33,273 bases of DNA from NCBI GenBank assembly GCA_050180235.1, contig JBFXEJ010000066.1, positions 1 to 33,273 on the forward strand. The letters run 5' to 3'. Position numbers and translations under genes: made by a program. Positions 1-7,940 of this stretch are shown here, in pieces. Each line of letters starts with the position of its first letter. Positions within the stretch are counted from its first letter, which is position 1. This DNA is from JAABRU01 sp050180235 (GTDB taxonomy: Bacteria; Desulfobacterota; Desulfobacteria; Desulfobacterales; Desulfococcaceae). Below the pieces are notes generated by a model. It did no database searches, was not told the DNA's origin, and saw nothing but the letters and a program-made list of their open reading frames with translations.

Positions 1-123
1 AAAGGCAAAAACAAAATGGTGGCTGTTACGGCCTGTACGAGAAAGATCCTTGTGATCCTTAACAGTATGGTCGCAAAAAATGAAGCATGGAACCCGGATT
101 ATGCTTGACATTTAACACAGTCG

Positions 124-160
124 CTACGAAAAACGGTATAATCTTTAATGGAAATCACCT
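124..160 (-). repeat. Truncated end of the 137/138-bp repeat family (B1)
   Basis: These 37 bases match, in reverse orientation, the left end of the elements at 12172-12309 and 27367-27503, including the words AAAACGGTATAAT and GGAAATCACCT. The G+C-rich hairpin core and other end are absent, so this is a solo end. It abuts the next element, separated by one base. Confidence 0.7.
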
Positions 161-161
161 A

Positions 162-264
162 AGGCGATTTCTGAAAATAAATATCACGGTTAAGTTCACA
201 GGCACAGGGCAAAAGCTGGAAGCTTTTGATACTTTGGCGGTATATTTTTTTCCGGAAATCACCT
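162..264 (+). repeat. 103-bp inverted-end element, copy 1 (B2)
   Basis: The element begins AGGCGATTTC and ends GAAATCACCT, so its ends are near-perfect inverted repeats. The interior matches 12366-12468 over nearly its whole length, including GTTCACAGGCACAGGGCAAA and TTTTGATACTTTGGCGG, and both copies are exactly 103 bp. The ends are the same as those of the longer B1 family but the interior is unrelated to it. No target duplication is obvious. Confidence 0.75.
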
Positions 265-503
265 TAAAATGTCATCGGTTTCAGATTTCAGGAAAATAAA
301 ACACGGGTTTTTCTGAATGTGAAAGAATTCGTTTGACAGACCACTGCGTCTGCACAGAAAAAACTCTGTATGACTCTGCGGTTAAAAAAACAGACTGTCT
401 CACCATCCTCTTTCCGATCTGTTCCCTGCTTTCCGAATGCCCTGCCAGTATTATGACAGCGGCATCCGGATCATCTTTTTCTGACTGCTTCTGAATTTTT
501 TTT

Positions 504-593
504 GGCAGTGGGTCAAACCGGTTGATGATGCTGAAAAAACTCTCCCCACCCTGGGGATGGGAATTTCAGAATCAACTGATTTGACCCACTGCC
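504..593. mobile_element. MITE-like element, family A, 90-bp copy
   Basis: Terminal inverted repeats of 23 bp (504-526 and 571-593) match at 21 of 23 positions and start GGCAGTGGGTCAAA. The same ends, with slight changes, bound the 146-bp element at 22830-22975. It sits 8 bp beyond the stop codon of the DUF166 gene. It is flanked by eight T on the left (496-503) and seven T on the right (594-600), compatible with duplication of a T-run target. There is no room for a transposase, so it would have to be mobilised in trans. Confidence 0.7.
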
Positions 594-601
594 TTTTTTT
601 A

Positions 602-1279
602 TCAGTCAGTATTCAGAAAACCGCTTTTCTTCAGAGCCCTTTTCAGAGCTGCTATATGGACATCCGCTGCAAAATGCACAGGACTGTGACCGTACATGGG
701 ATCCCATGCAGCCGGGTTGGCTGTGCAGTAAAACTGGGTATCCAGTCCGATGCGCACAATGGATTTTTCCACCGAAAGACCGATCATGCGTGCGGCTGCC
801 TCCCAGCTCGCGCCGCAGGGAGCGCCCCGCAGCACCCGGAGCTGGGAAATTTTTCCCTCCCGGACACTGACTTCAAATTCAGGTGCGCCAAAATAATCTC
901 CGTAATGTCCCAGACAGGGCTGCCGGGAAAGACCGCAGCATGTGGGAGGTGTAATTACTCCGGAGATTTTATGCTTTTTGCCCGATGCCACCACAGGAAT
1001 ACCTTTATCCCGGCACAGCTCTCCCAGATCCTGGGACAGATCCGGATGTCTGATATAATCCAGCACCAGATCGGCTTCGATTTCGGATGGCAGATACGGA
1101 CTGCCGTCTTCAATCAGAGATGGCATATCCATATCAATGGAACAGATTTTCAGTTGGAAAAGTCCGTTTCCATATTCCCGGATTCCCCTGATTTTGTTTT
1201 CACCGCTGCCGTTTTGCTGAAATACGGCAATTTTCTGGATCCCGTTTTTCCGGGAACATGTTTCATCTGTGTCAAGCAT
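602..1279 (-). CDS. DUF166 family protein
   Basis: A 225-residue cytoplasmic protein with the look of the DUF166 family, which is shared by archaea and anaerobic bacteria and has no established function (some databases carry the unproven label thymidylate synthase). Family-like segments are EADLVLDYIRHPDLS (about 69-83), the Cys-rich TPPTCCGLSRQPC (about 110-122), LRGAPCGASWEAA and AAWDPMYGHSPVHF near the C terminus. The conserved Cys residues suggest metal or redox chemistry, but that is inference. The ATG overlaps the end of the upstream DUF349 gene by 8 bp, so the two are probably translationally coupled. Family-A repeat DNA follows the stop codon. Confidence 0.8.
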   Translation of the reverse strand: MLDTDETCSRKNGIQKIAVFQQNGSGENKIRGIREYGNGLFQLKICSIDMDMPSLIEDGSPYLPSEIEADLVLDYIRHPDLSQDLGELCRDKGIPVVASGKKHKISGVITPPTCCGLSRQPCLGHYGDYFGAPEFEVSVREGKISQLRVLRGAPCGASWEAAARMIGLSVEKSIVRIGLDTQFYCTANPAAWDPMYGHSPVHFAADVHIAALKRALKKSGFLNTD

Positions 1280-4256
1280 TGTCTGTTTCGTCCTTTTGTG
1301 TGTGCTGATTGCTCATATTGTCACCGGTATCCTGACGGCCTGCAAAAAAAATGTCTGCCGCAGCTCGGAAACGTTTCCATATTTCCTCATCCTTTTCCTG
1401 AGGAACCGGTCCAATGTTCTTCCATTCCTTCTGAATATCCCGCACCTTCTGCAGGCTGCGTTCCCATGTGGCTCTGGGATTGCCCGGAACCACAACAGTT
1501 TCCCTGTATTCCAGTCCAATGCTCAGATGCTCGGCCGCAAAAACCGCAGCATGATCCGGCAGGGATTTTTCCGGCAGTACCAGCCGTGCAAGGGTTTCAA
1601 GGGAAAGGCAGAGCCATTCCTTTTTTTTCAGATTTTCCTGCCGCGATTTATCCTGATCTTCAAAAAATGCCTTGCGCCGGGTAAAGAAACGGTCACAGGC
1701 CGCGCGGAAACGGATCCACATTTCCTGTTCGGCTTTCCGGGACGCTGCACCGCTTTCCTTCCATGTCTGCTGAATTTCCCTGAGCTTATCCCCGGTTTCT
1801 TTCCATTGCACGGAATCTGCCAGAGCCTCTGCCTGACGCAGCAGTTCCTCTTTCTGCGCCTGATTTCTGGCCCATTCACTTTCCCGCTGTTTCAGGTATT
1901 CCTTGTGCAGGGCAAAAAATTCATCACAGGGTTTGTGAAAGCGACTCCAGACAGCATCAGCCTGTTCTGCGGGAACCGGTCCGATTCCCTTCCATTTCTT
2001 CTGCAGACCTATAAGTTCCCTGCTGATTTTTTCCATGTTTTCATTACTGACACTGCGGGTCAGTTCCTCTGCCTGTGCGCAGAGTTCTTCCTTTTTTCTC
2101 AGATTTTCAGGTTCCAGGGTTTTCATACGGTCAAAAAAGGTGTCGCAGGCCATGCGGAAACGCTGCCATAACTCAGCGGATTTCTCTTTGGGAACAGCGC
2201 CGGTTTCCTTCCACTGTCTCTGCAGTTCTCTCAGCCGTCCGGCTGTCCGGTTCCAGTCTGCTGATCCGGACAGGAGTTCGGCCTTTTCACATATCCGGGT
2301 TTTGGTTTTCAGATTCTGCTGCCGTTCATGATCCTGTTTCTGATAAAAAACGCGGCGGTTTTCAAAAAAAACATTGCAGATTTGCTGAAAATCCTGACGC
2401 AGATCCTTTTCCAGTCCCAGAGGCAGTGATCCTATGGCATTCCATCGGCCCTGTATTTCCCTGATTTTTTCTGCCGCATCCATCGGGCTGGCATCGGCCG
2501 GGGGATTTCCGTTTTCCTCATGGGATTCGGAGAGAGATGCGGAACTGATCATTTCTTTCAGTTCATTGCAGATTTTTGTTTTTTCTGCCAGACATCTCTG
2601 AAAAACCTCATCACAGGCTTTGCTGAAACGCTGCCATAACTCATCGGCTTTCTCTTTGGGAACAGGGCCGATGCTTTTCCATTTCTTCTGGGCTTCACGG
2701 ATAATATCCGCAATACCCTGTATTTCACCGGACTGGGCAGCGATTTCCGCAAGAGCGCAGAGTTCCTCTTTCTGATTTTGGTTGGCCCAGCGCTCCCATT
2801 TCACATTTTCCCAGTATTCCCGCTGTCTGGCAAAAAAACGGTCACACGCGTCACGGAAACGGGGGGTGAGTTCATTTTTGATTTCCGGAATCAGTCCGCC
2901 GGAGGCCCGCCATTCCTGCTGCGCACTCCTGACCTGCTGATCCAGACCGGCGCGTTCTTCTTTCTCAAACGCAGCCTCAGCGAATTCACAGAGTTCCAGC
3001 AGCCGCTTTTGCTGTTCCTGCTGCTGATTTTTCAGCCTTTCCTCAGATTCTTTCCGTAAACCAAGCCAGCTTTCATAGGTATTTGACAAAAATCCTTCAG
3101 GGTCGGAAAGTCCTGCTGCATCCCATTCTTCCCGGAGATGTTTCCATTTTTCCTCCGCGTCTGCCCATTCCGTGTTCCGGGACAGTTCCTCGGCCCTAAG
3201 CCGCAGATTCTGAGACTGACGCAGTTTCTGCTCCCGGTCAGCCTCCTCTGCAATCCGCTTTTCCGCATTCTGTCTGTATGCTGTGCGGGCCTGCCCAAAA
3301 CGCTGAACAAGCGGCATGGCCATATCCCGCGCAATATCCGAAACACCGGTTTTTTCCCATTGTGAAACAAGTTCGTTCATTTTCACCTGCCCGTTCTCCG
3401 GCATGGAAGCACAGAGATTTTCAGCATATATGCAAATTTCTTCAGCCTGTTTTGTAATCTGCCGTTCTGTTTCCAATTTTGTCATTTCCGCCTCAATCCG
3501 GGCACATGCCTTTTCAAAGCGCTCTTTCAGAGCCGGGGAAAGCTCAGGGTCACAGGCTTTCCATGCGGCACGGGCATCTGCAACGATGTTTTCATTTTTT
3601 TCCCCTGTTTCAGCGATACGCAGATTTTCCAGCAGTATGCACAGATTTTCCGCTTCTCTTCCGCTGACCTTCTCAGGAACTGATTCGATTTTCTTTTCTG
3701 TCAGTCCCTCAAGTTTTTCCCTGGCCTGTTTTTTCACTTTTTTATTGGACGCTTTTTCAGACACACGGATAAGGTGCACCGGCTGAGACAGTTTTTCCAC
3801 AATGGCCAGTCCGGTCTTCAGTCCGCAGTTGTTTTCCGCAACAGTGCAAAGCAGTTCCGGGTCCGGAATTTTTTCAACAGCGGCCAGCCGTATATCCGGA
3901 TCATCAACTTCACAGGCAATTTCAGCAAGAACGCCCGGATCCGCAATCTGATCCAGTATGATCTTCCGTTCCTGTGTATCCTTTGCCTTCATCATATTTT
4001 CCCGCAGTATTACATGCAGGCGTTTTCCTGCTGCATGGATGACCTCGGAATCTCCTCTGCTGGATGCAAAATCCCGCAGAAAATTTTCGTCTGTGATCCT
4101 TCCGATGGCTTCAATCCGTACCCTGGGATCGGAATCGGTAATGGCAATCTCCTGCAGCAGATCACGGTCATCCGCACCCATTTCCTGAACGGATTTGAGC
4201 CGGATTTCCGGGTTGCTGTGTTTCCATCTGGGTTTCATAAAATCTGTAAGGGCCAT
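1272..4256 (-). CDS. Giant DUF349 repeat protein with N-terminal HEAT-like repeats
   Basis: A 994-residue, highly charged, mostly helical protein with no signal peptide or membrane segment. Residues 1 to about 190 look like HEAT/armadillo-type helical repeats (recurring DP-R--A-E-I). From about 200 to the end there are eight to ten copies of a roughly 75-residue DUF349 unit, with pattern W-x-IGPVP-x5-LW-x-RF-x2-ACD-x-FF. The clearest copies contain KSIGPVPKEK, KGIGPVPAEQ and KNIGPVPQEK; the first units are degenerate. DUF349 is common in bacteria without a settled biochemical role, and the architecture suggests an extended scaffold. The ATG follows AGGA with 5-nt spacing. It precedes DUF166 (8-bp overlap) and lies 213 bp downstream of sfsA. 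Confidence 0.85.
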   Translation of the reverse strand: MALTDFMKPRWKHSNPEIRLKSVQEMGADDRDLLQEIAITDSDPRVRIEAIGRITDENFLRDFASSRGDSEVIHAAGKRLHVILRENMMKAKDTQERKIILDQIADPGVLAEIACEVDDPDIRLAAVEKIPDPELLCTVAENNCGLKTGLAIVEKLSQPVHLIRVSEKASNKKVKKQAREKLEGLTEKKIESVPEKVSGREAENLCILLENLRIAETGEKNENIVADARAAWKACDPELSPALKERFEKACARIEAEMTKLETERQITKQAEEICIYAENLCASMPENGQVKMNELVSQWEKTGVSDIARDMAMPLVQRFGQARTAYRQNAEKRIAEEADREQKLRQSQNLRLRAEELSRNTEWADAEEKWKHLREEWDAAGLSDPEGFLSNTYESWLGLRKESEERLKNQQQEQQKRLLELCEFAEAAFEKEERAGLDQQVRSAQQEWRASGGLIPEIKNELTPRFRDACDRFFARQREYWENVKWERWANQNQKEELCALAEIAAQSGEIQGIADIIREAQKKWKSIGPVPKEKADELWQRFSKACDEVFQRCLAEKTKICNELKEMISSASLSESHEENGNPPADASPMDAAEKIREIQGRWNAIGSLPLGLEKDLRQDFQQICNVFFENRRVFYQKQDHERQQNLKTKTRICEKAELLSGSADWNRTAGRLRELQRQWKETGAVPKEKSAELWQRFRMACDTFFDRMKTLEPENLRKKEELCAQAEELTRSVSNENMEKISRELIGLQKKWKGIGPVPAEQADAVWSRFHKPCDEFFALHKEYLKQRESEWARNQAQKEELLRQAEALADSVQWKETGDKLREIQQTWKESGAASRKAEQEMWIRFRAACDRFFTRRKAFFEDQDKSRQENLKKKEWLCLSLETLARLVLPEKSLPDHAAVFAAEHLSIGLEYRETVVVPGNPRATWERSLQKVRDIQKEWKNIGPVPQEKDEEIWKRFRAAADIFFAGRQDTGDNMSNQHTQKDETDNA

Positions 4257-4469
4257 AGCTGTCCTGTCTTATTGTAGTAGTAGTCCGTTTTTCGGTATCC
4301 TGGCATTCTGCACCGGGAATGTCATAAATTTTTATATTATCATAATACGGCTAAGGTTTCAAAACATTTTTGTATCTGAAAACCGGTACCGGATTCTGAG
4401 TTTTGGATTATGGTACCTGAGTGATGTTTGCGGGGTTATGGAATCCGGCAATCAGCCCCGGCATCAAAA

Positions 4470-5189
4470 TTACAAAAAGCAGGGTATTCTGCGGTTAATC
4501 CGGATAGTCCGCAGATCCGCATATACATCATATGCCAGGATTTCCACGCCTTTTTCATATGCCTGCCGCAGTGCTTTTCCGTAAGCCGGATCAATTTTAT
4601 CAGCAGGTCTGAAACTGTCTGCATCCATGCGCTGGATCAGAAAAAACATCACACACCGGTTTCCGGATGCGGTCAGTTCCTCCATTTCTGCAAGATGTTT
4701 CCGGCCACGCAGAGTAACAGCGTCCGGAAATTCAGCAATCCTGTCCTTGACCAAAGTGCAGTTTTTGACCTCCGCAAAGCATTTTCTCCTGTCAGCACGG
4801 GTCAGAAGAATATCGAGCCGTGAATTTCCTGTCTTCACCTCCCTGCGCACAGTATCGTAAGCGCTCAGTTCCGGAATGCTCCCGGCTTTGGCAGATTCAG
4901 CCACAAGCCGGTTGGGAATCTGGGTATTGACACCCACAAGAGACGCGGGCATATGAATCAGTTCCCAGGTGTATTTCAGTTTGCGTCCGGGATTATTGTG
5001 AAAAGACAGATATACAGGCCGTCCGGGTTCGCAGCATTCTGTCATTGCTCCGGAATTGGCGCAGTGTGCTGTCACCGTGCTTCCGTCCGCCAGTTTCACT
5101 TCTGCCAGGAAGCGTTTGTAACGCCGGATCAGGGTTCCGCAAATCAGTTCCGGCCAGAACAGCCGGTATTGTCCGTTTTTGTCATTCAT
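4470..5189 (-). CDS. sfsA: SfsA family DNA/RNA nuclease-like protein
   Basis: A 239-residue SfsA homologue (sugar fermentation stimulation protein). The family combines an N-terminal OB-like DNA-binding part with a PD-(D/E)XK-like domain; the E. coli protein binds DNA and affects maltose genes. Visible landmarks are LIRRYKRFLAEV, AHCANSGAMTECCEPG, TWELIHMP, NRL, the catalytic-type pair SRLDILL and FAEVKNCTL, FPDAVTLRGRKHL, and the closing KGVEILAYDV. The chosen ATG gives a start close to that of other SfsA proteins and overlaps the stop of the acyltransferase gene by 8 bp. In-frame ATGs at 5207 and 5237 would lengthen the N terminus with unconserved sequence. Confidence 0.92.
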   Translation of the reverse strand: MNDKNGQYRLFWPELICGTLIRRYKRFLAEVKLADGSTVTAHCANSGAMTECCEPGRPVYLSFHNNPGRKLKYTWELIHMPASLVGVNTQIPNRLVAESAKAGSIPELSAYDTVRREVKTGNSRLDILLTRADRRKCFAEVKNCTLVKDRIAEFPDAVTLRGRKHLAEMEELTASGNRCVMFFLIQRMDADSFRPADKIDPAYGKALRQAYEKGVEILAYDVYADLRTIRINRRIPCFL

Positions 5190-6006
5190 GGGGAATATTC
5201 CGCACATTTCCACCCCATAGGATGATATTTTCAGCAATGAATTTCACGATGTCTTCATGGGTTTTCTGTCCTTTGCCTTCCACAGGCCGGGGAGTGCCGA
5301 AACAGATATGGATGATTTTTCGGGGATCAATACATCCCAGATCCTTGAAAATCGGGGAATATCCCTGAAAATCCGTTTTCAGGGCCACAGGAACCACCTG
5401 CACACCTGCTTTGCGTGCCAGTTTGATTCCCAGAGAATTGAAATGTTCAGGATCAAAAACCAGACTCCGTGTTGCCTGGGGAAATACAATAACAGAACGT
5501 CCGGCAGCCAGAAATTCACTTCCCTTTTCCAGAACAGTGCGGAGATCTTCGCGGGGATTCTGCCGGGATACGGCAACCGGTTCAACAGCCCGCATGACTT
5601 TTCCGAAAAATGGATAATCCAGCAGAGAGGTTTTGACCACAAAGGAGACATCTTTGAAAGCAAGGACAGAGGCCGGAAGAAAAAAAGTCTCGATCATACT
5701 CATATGATTGGCTATAAAAACCAGAGGCCCGCTGTGCCGGGCCAGTCCCTCCATTCCGGATATTTCGACTTTTCCGCCCACAGCCTCGGCAGCTCTGATC
5801 ATGGCATGTGAGCCGTCCGCCCAGATTTCCCGTGTGTAGCGGCCTCCGGCAGCAATGCGGCTGTGATCAAAAATGACTTTCATAATCCTGACATAATAAA
5901 GAAAAGTTGGGCAGCCCGGAATTCTCTCCGCTGGAAAATGCCTGATGTCAGGGCTGGTATATCCGTAATTTTTTCTCAGAATCTGCCAGAAAGATTTTCT
6001 GTTCAT
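5182..6006 (-). CDS. PlsC-like 1-acylglycerol-3-phosphate acyltransferase
   Basis: A 274-residue member of the PlsC/LPLAT acyltransferase superfamily, which transfers acyl groups to lysophosphatidate or related acceptors at the cytoplasmic membrane. The catalytic block I is NHMSMIE (His101, Glu106), an H-X4-E in place of the usual H-X4-D. Block III reads FPQATRS (175-181) in place of FPEGTRS, and block IV is near VPVALKTD. The variants are conservative, so an active enzyme of a subfamily is likely, but the acceptor cannot be told. No strong transmembrane helix is seen. The ATG follows AGGGAATGCA. It is first in a minus-strand pair overlapping sfsA. Confidence 0.83.
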   Translation of the reverse strand: MNRKSFWQILRKNYGYTSPDIRHFPAERIPGCPTFLYYVRIMKVIFDHSRIAAGGRYTREIWADGSHAMIRAAEAVGGKVEISGMEGLARHSGPLVFIANHMSMIETFFLPASVLAFKDVSFVVKTSLLDYPFFGKVMRAVEPVAVSRQNPREDLRTVLEKGSEFLAAGRSVIVFPQATRSLVFDPEHFNSLGIKLARKAGVQVVPVALKTDFQGYSPIFKDLGCIDPRKIIHICFGTPRPVEGKGQKTHEDIVKFIAENIILWGGNVRNIPHE

Positions 6007-6031
6007 TGCATTCCCTATTCCTGTGTCTGTG

Positions 6032-6131
6032 ATACCAATTCGCCATTTAAAACATACTTATGAAACACACCCCTGCCCCTCTCAGGAGGGGATTTTCTGA
6101 AATTTGGATCAAATCAGTGGCGAACCGGTAT
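6032..6131 (+). repeat. 100-bp inverted-end element, family C, copy 1
   Basis: The ends are ATACCAATTCGCCATT and, inverted, ATACCGGTTCGCCACT (13 of 16 alike). The total length of 100 bp equals that of the element at 27663-27762, which shares the left-end pattern ATACC-A-TCGCCA followed by AAAACAT-CTT-TGAAA. The interior carries a C-rich inverted repeat around CCCCTCTCAGGAGGGG. No target duplication is evident. Confidence 0.65.
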
Positions 6132-6502
6132 GACATGTTCCCGAATCTGTTTTTGCACTCTCTTTTAAACGCTGTATAAATATATTTCAAGCATAAAAAA
6201 TATTTCCCTGCCGGATTTCAGAAAACAGAGTTTCCCCTTTTTGCAAAGAAAGTGCTGTTAATTTCTTTAATTTCCCATGAGAAAAATCTCACAGTTGCTT
6301 CAGATTTCCGGTAGTGGGATTTTTTGTACTGACGGAAAACTGTAACCTGTATCTGCCTTTTTCAGGGCATCAGGAGCAGTCACAGGGCCTGCTCTGCATT
6401 GTCAGTATCAAAAGTCCCTTTACCAAATTTTTTATTTATTTTTTTGCCAATTTTAATTTTTGGCATTAAACTTGCCTTATACCTGTGGATGAATTAATAC
6501 GA

Positions 6503-6616
6503 CTGTGGATAAATCCGCAGGTTATTCATACGCATTTATCAGGAAGGCTGGGGAGTGCCGGACTGAAAGTTTGGCATATTTTGGAACCTGCGGATAAATC
6601 CGCAGGCTGTTCATAC
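6503..6616. repeat. Direct repeats containing DnaA-box-like words
   Basis: Two copies of a 28-29-bp word, at 6503-6530 and 6588-6616, share GGATAAATCCGCAGG followed by a TTCATAC segment. The first copy contains TGTGGATAA (6505-6513), the reverse complement of the consensus DnaA box TTATCCACA. TGTGGATGA (6484) and TGCGGATAA (6589) differ from it by one base. Whether they bind DnaA is untested. Confidence 0.5.
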
Positions 6617-6731
6617 AACAATTCCTGTTGAATATGCGGGGGTAAAATGTTATGTTTGCATTTCTTTTAAGGATACGGAAATATCTGAAAGCCGGAACAG
6701 GGATTGTCAGCCAAAGGATTCACACAGCAGA

Positions 6732-7757
6732 ATGAATGAAAATCATCATCCCCATGACAGATTTTTCAAAGAACTCTTTTCCCGGCCCGAGGTCAGCAGG
6801 GATTTTCTGATCAATTATCTGCCTGGGGAAATTACAGAGATTCTTGATCTGTCATCCCTTGAACTGACAAAGGATACCTTCATTGACAAAGAACTCCGGG
6901 AGCATTTCTCGGACATGCTCTGCAAAATGAAACTGAAAAGTGGCGGGGCCGTGTATGTCTATGCCCTGCTGGAACACAAAAGCCGTCCCGAACGGCTGAC
7001 CTCTTTTCAGGTTCTCCGTTACATGGTGAAAATATGGGAGCGGGATATACGGATATACCGGCAGAAGCGGAAGCAGATGAAAAAAAAGGGCGTGACTCTG
7101 CCGGTTTTTCATCTTTCTCCGATCATTCCTGCAGTGATTTATCACGGTGCGGAGAAATGGAACATAAGCCCGGATTTCAGAGAACTTTTTCAGACACATC
7201 CGGCAATGGATGGATTTATCCCTGATTTTTCACACCTGCTTTTTGATATTTCCCATTATGATGATGATGAAATCAAAGGGATGGTCATGCTCCGGGTGGG
7301 ACTGCTGATGATGAAATACATTTTCCGGGATGATCTGGCAGAAAATCTGCCCGGCATACTTTCACTGCTCCGGGATTTGGCAGGAAAACGCACCGGACTT
7401 GAATACCTGGAAACAGTCGCAATTTATCTCGTGAAGGCCACAGGCCGACTCACAGAAACAGAACTGGTCAGCGCAATGGAAAAGTCATTGCCATCAGGAG
7501 GTGAACTTATGGAAACCATAGCCGAAAGATGGATGAAACGGGGAGAGATCAGAGGAGAGATCAAGGGAGAGATCAGAGGAAAGATCAGCGGACTCCTCAC
7601 CGGCATAGAAACCGGACTGGAACTCAAATTCGGTCAGGAAGGACTGGGAATACTGCCGGAAATACGAACCATCAATGATGTTGGAATGCTGATCTCTATT
7701 CAGAAGGGACTCCTGAAAGTGAAATCTTTGCATGAACTGCGAAAAATTTACAACTGA
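6732..7757 (+). CDS. Rpn family recombination-promoting nuclease / putative transposase
   Basis: A 341-residue member of the Rpn (PF04754, formerly Transposase_31) family: PD-(D/E)XK-type DNA endonucleases that in E. coli raise recA-independent recombination. The N terminus HDRFFKELFSRPEV is family-typical. The nuclease core is visible as FSDMLCKMKL (Asp) and YALLEHKSRP (E-x-K), about residues 58-84. Residues about 270-286 are a repeat GEIRGEIKGEIRGKI encoded by a tandem 12-bp DNA repeat, giving a charged linker before the C-terminal segment. The ATG at 6732 has only a weak, distant AAAGGA upstream. It stands alone, with long non-coding DNA on its left. Confidence 0.88.
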   Translation: MNENHHPHDRFFKELFSRPEVSRDFLINYLPGEITEILDLSSLELTKDTFIDKELREHFSDMLCKMKLKSGGAVYVYALLEHKSRPERLTSFQVLRYMVKIWERDIRIYRQKRKQMKKKGVTLPVFHLSPIIPAVIYHGAEKWNISPDFRELFQTHPAMDGFIPDFSHLLFDISHYDDDEIKGMVMLRVGLLMMKYIFRDDLAENLPGILSLLRDLAGKRTGLEYLETVAIYLVKATGRLTETELVSAMEKSLPSGGELMETIAERWMKRGEIRGEIKGEIRGKISGLLTGIETGLELKFGQEGLGILPEIRTINDVGMLISIQKGLLKVKSLHELRKIYN

Positions 7758-7789
7758 GGAATATCCGATACTTTCTGACTAAGGGTCTT

Positions 7790-7864
7790 TATCAAAATAA
7801 CCTTTTACAACCCTCAGGGTTTCAGGGCAGGAAAATTGTACAGGTTATTTTTTACAAACCCTGA
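7790..7864 (+). repeat. Inverted-end repeat, family D, copy 1
   Basis: A segment beginning with TATCAAAATAACC and ending with its near-inverse GGTTATTTTTTAC. Between them are CCTCAGGGTTTCAGGGCAGG and AAAATTGTACAGG. The right half recurs at 28551-28607, downstream of the truncated toxin gene. It lies just after the Rpn gene and could also form a hairpin in its transcript. Confidence 0.55.
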
Positions 7865-7891
7865 CACAGCCTGAATTTTTCAAAATTCAAT

Positions 7892-7920
7892 TTGCCATAC
7901 AACAATAAAAGAATTTTAAT
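7892..7920 (+). promoter_or_regulatory. Sigma-70-like promoter for the HAD gene
   Basis: TTGCCA (7892-7897) and TTTAAT (7915-7920) are separated by 17 bp, each one base from the sigma-70 consensus. Transcription would start near 7927, just before the AAAGGA ribosome-binding site at 7929-7934 and the ATG at 7941, leaving a very short leader. Confidence 0.5.
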
Positions 7921-7940
7921 ATAAAACAAAAGGAAAAACC

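Larger units (their letters stand above)
1..601. other. Non-coding left end with small repeats
   Basis: I see no convincing gene in this stretch. It holds a 37-bp end fragment of the 137-bp repeat family (124-160), a complete 103-bp element (162-264) and a 90-bp inverted-repeat element (504-593). The 70-codon open frame at 87-299 runs through the first two repeats and is not believable as a gene. The remainder (about 265-503) has no feature I recognise. Confidence 0.6.
6007..6731. other. 725-bp AT-rich intergenic region
   Basis: No credible open frame on either strand. It separates the divergent acyltransferase and Rpn genes. In order it holds a 100-bp inverted-end element (6032-6131), a long AT-rich run (about 6424-6475) and two related 28-29-bp words containing DnaA-box-like sequence (6503-6530 and 6588-6616). 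Promoters for both flanking genes should lie here, but I cannot place them. Confidence 0.6.

Noticed and set aside
87..299. A 70-codon gene at the left edge
   Set aside because: It reads through two repeat elements, including a 103-bp element found elsewhere in non-coding DNA.
504..600. Rho-independent terminator of the DUF166 gene
   Set aside because: The T run is on the plus-strand 3' side, but DUF166 is transcribed leftwards. The conserved ends with 22830-22975 show it is a mobile-type repeat.
557..1684. A 375-codon plus-strand open frame
   Set aside because: It is antisense to the DUF166 and DUF349 genes and begins inside a family-A repeat.
1272..4256. Several plus-strand open frames of 60-300 codons in this interval
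   Set aside because: They are antisense to the repetitive DUF349 gene, rich in Phe, Pro, Ser and Cys, and lack ribosome-binding sites.
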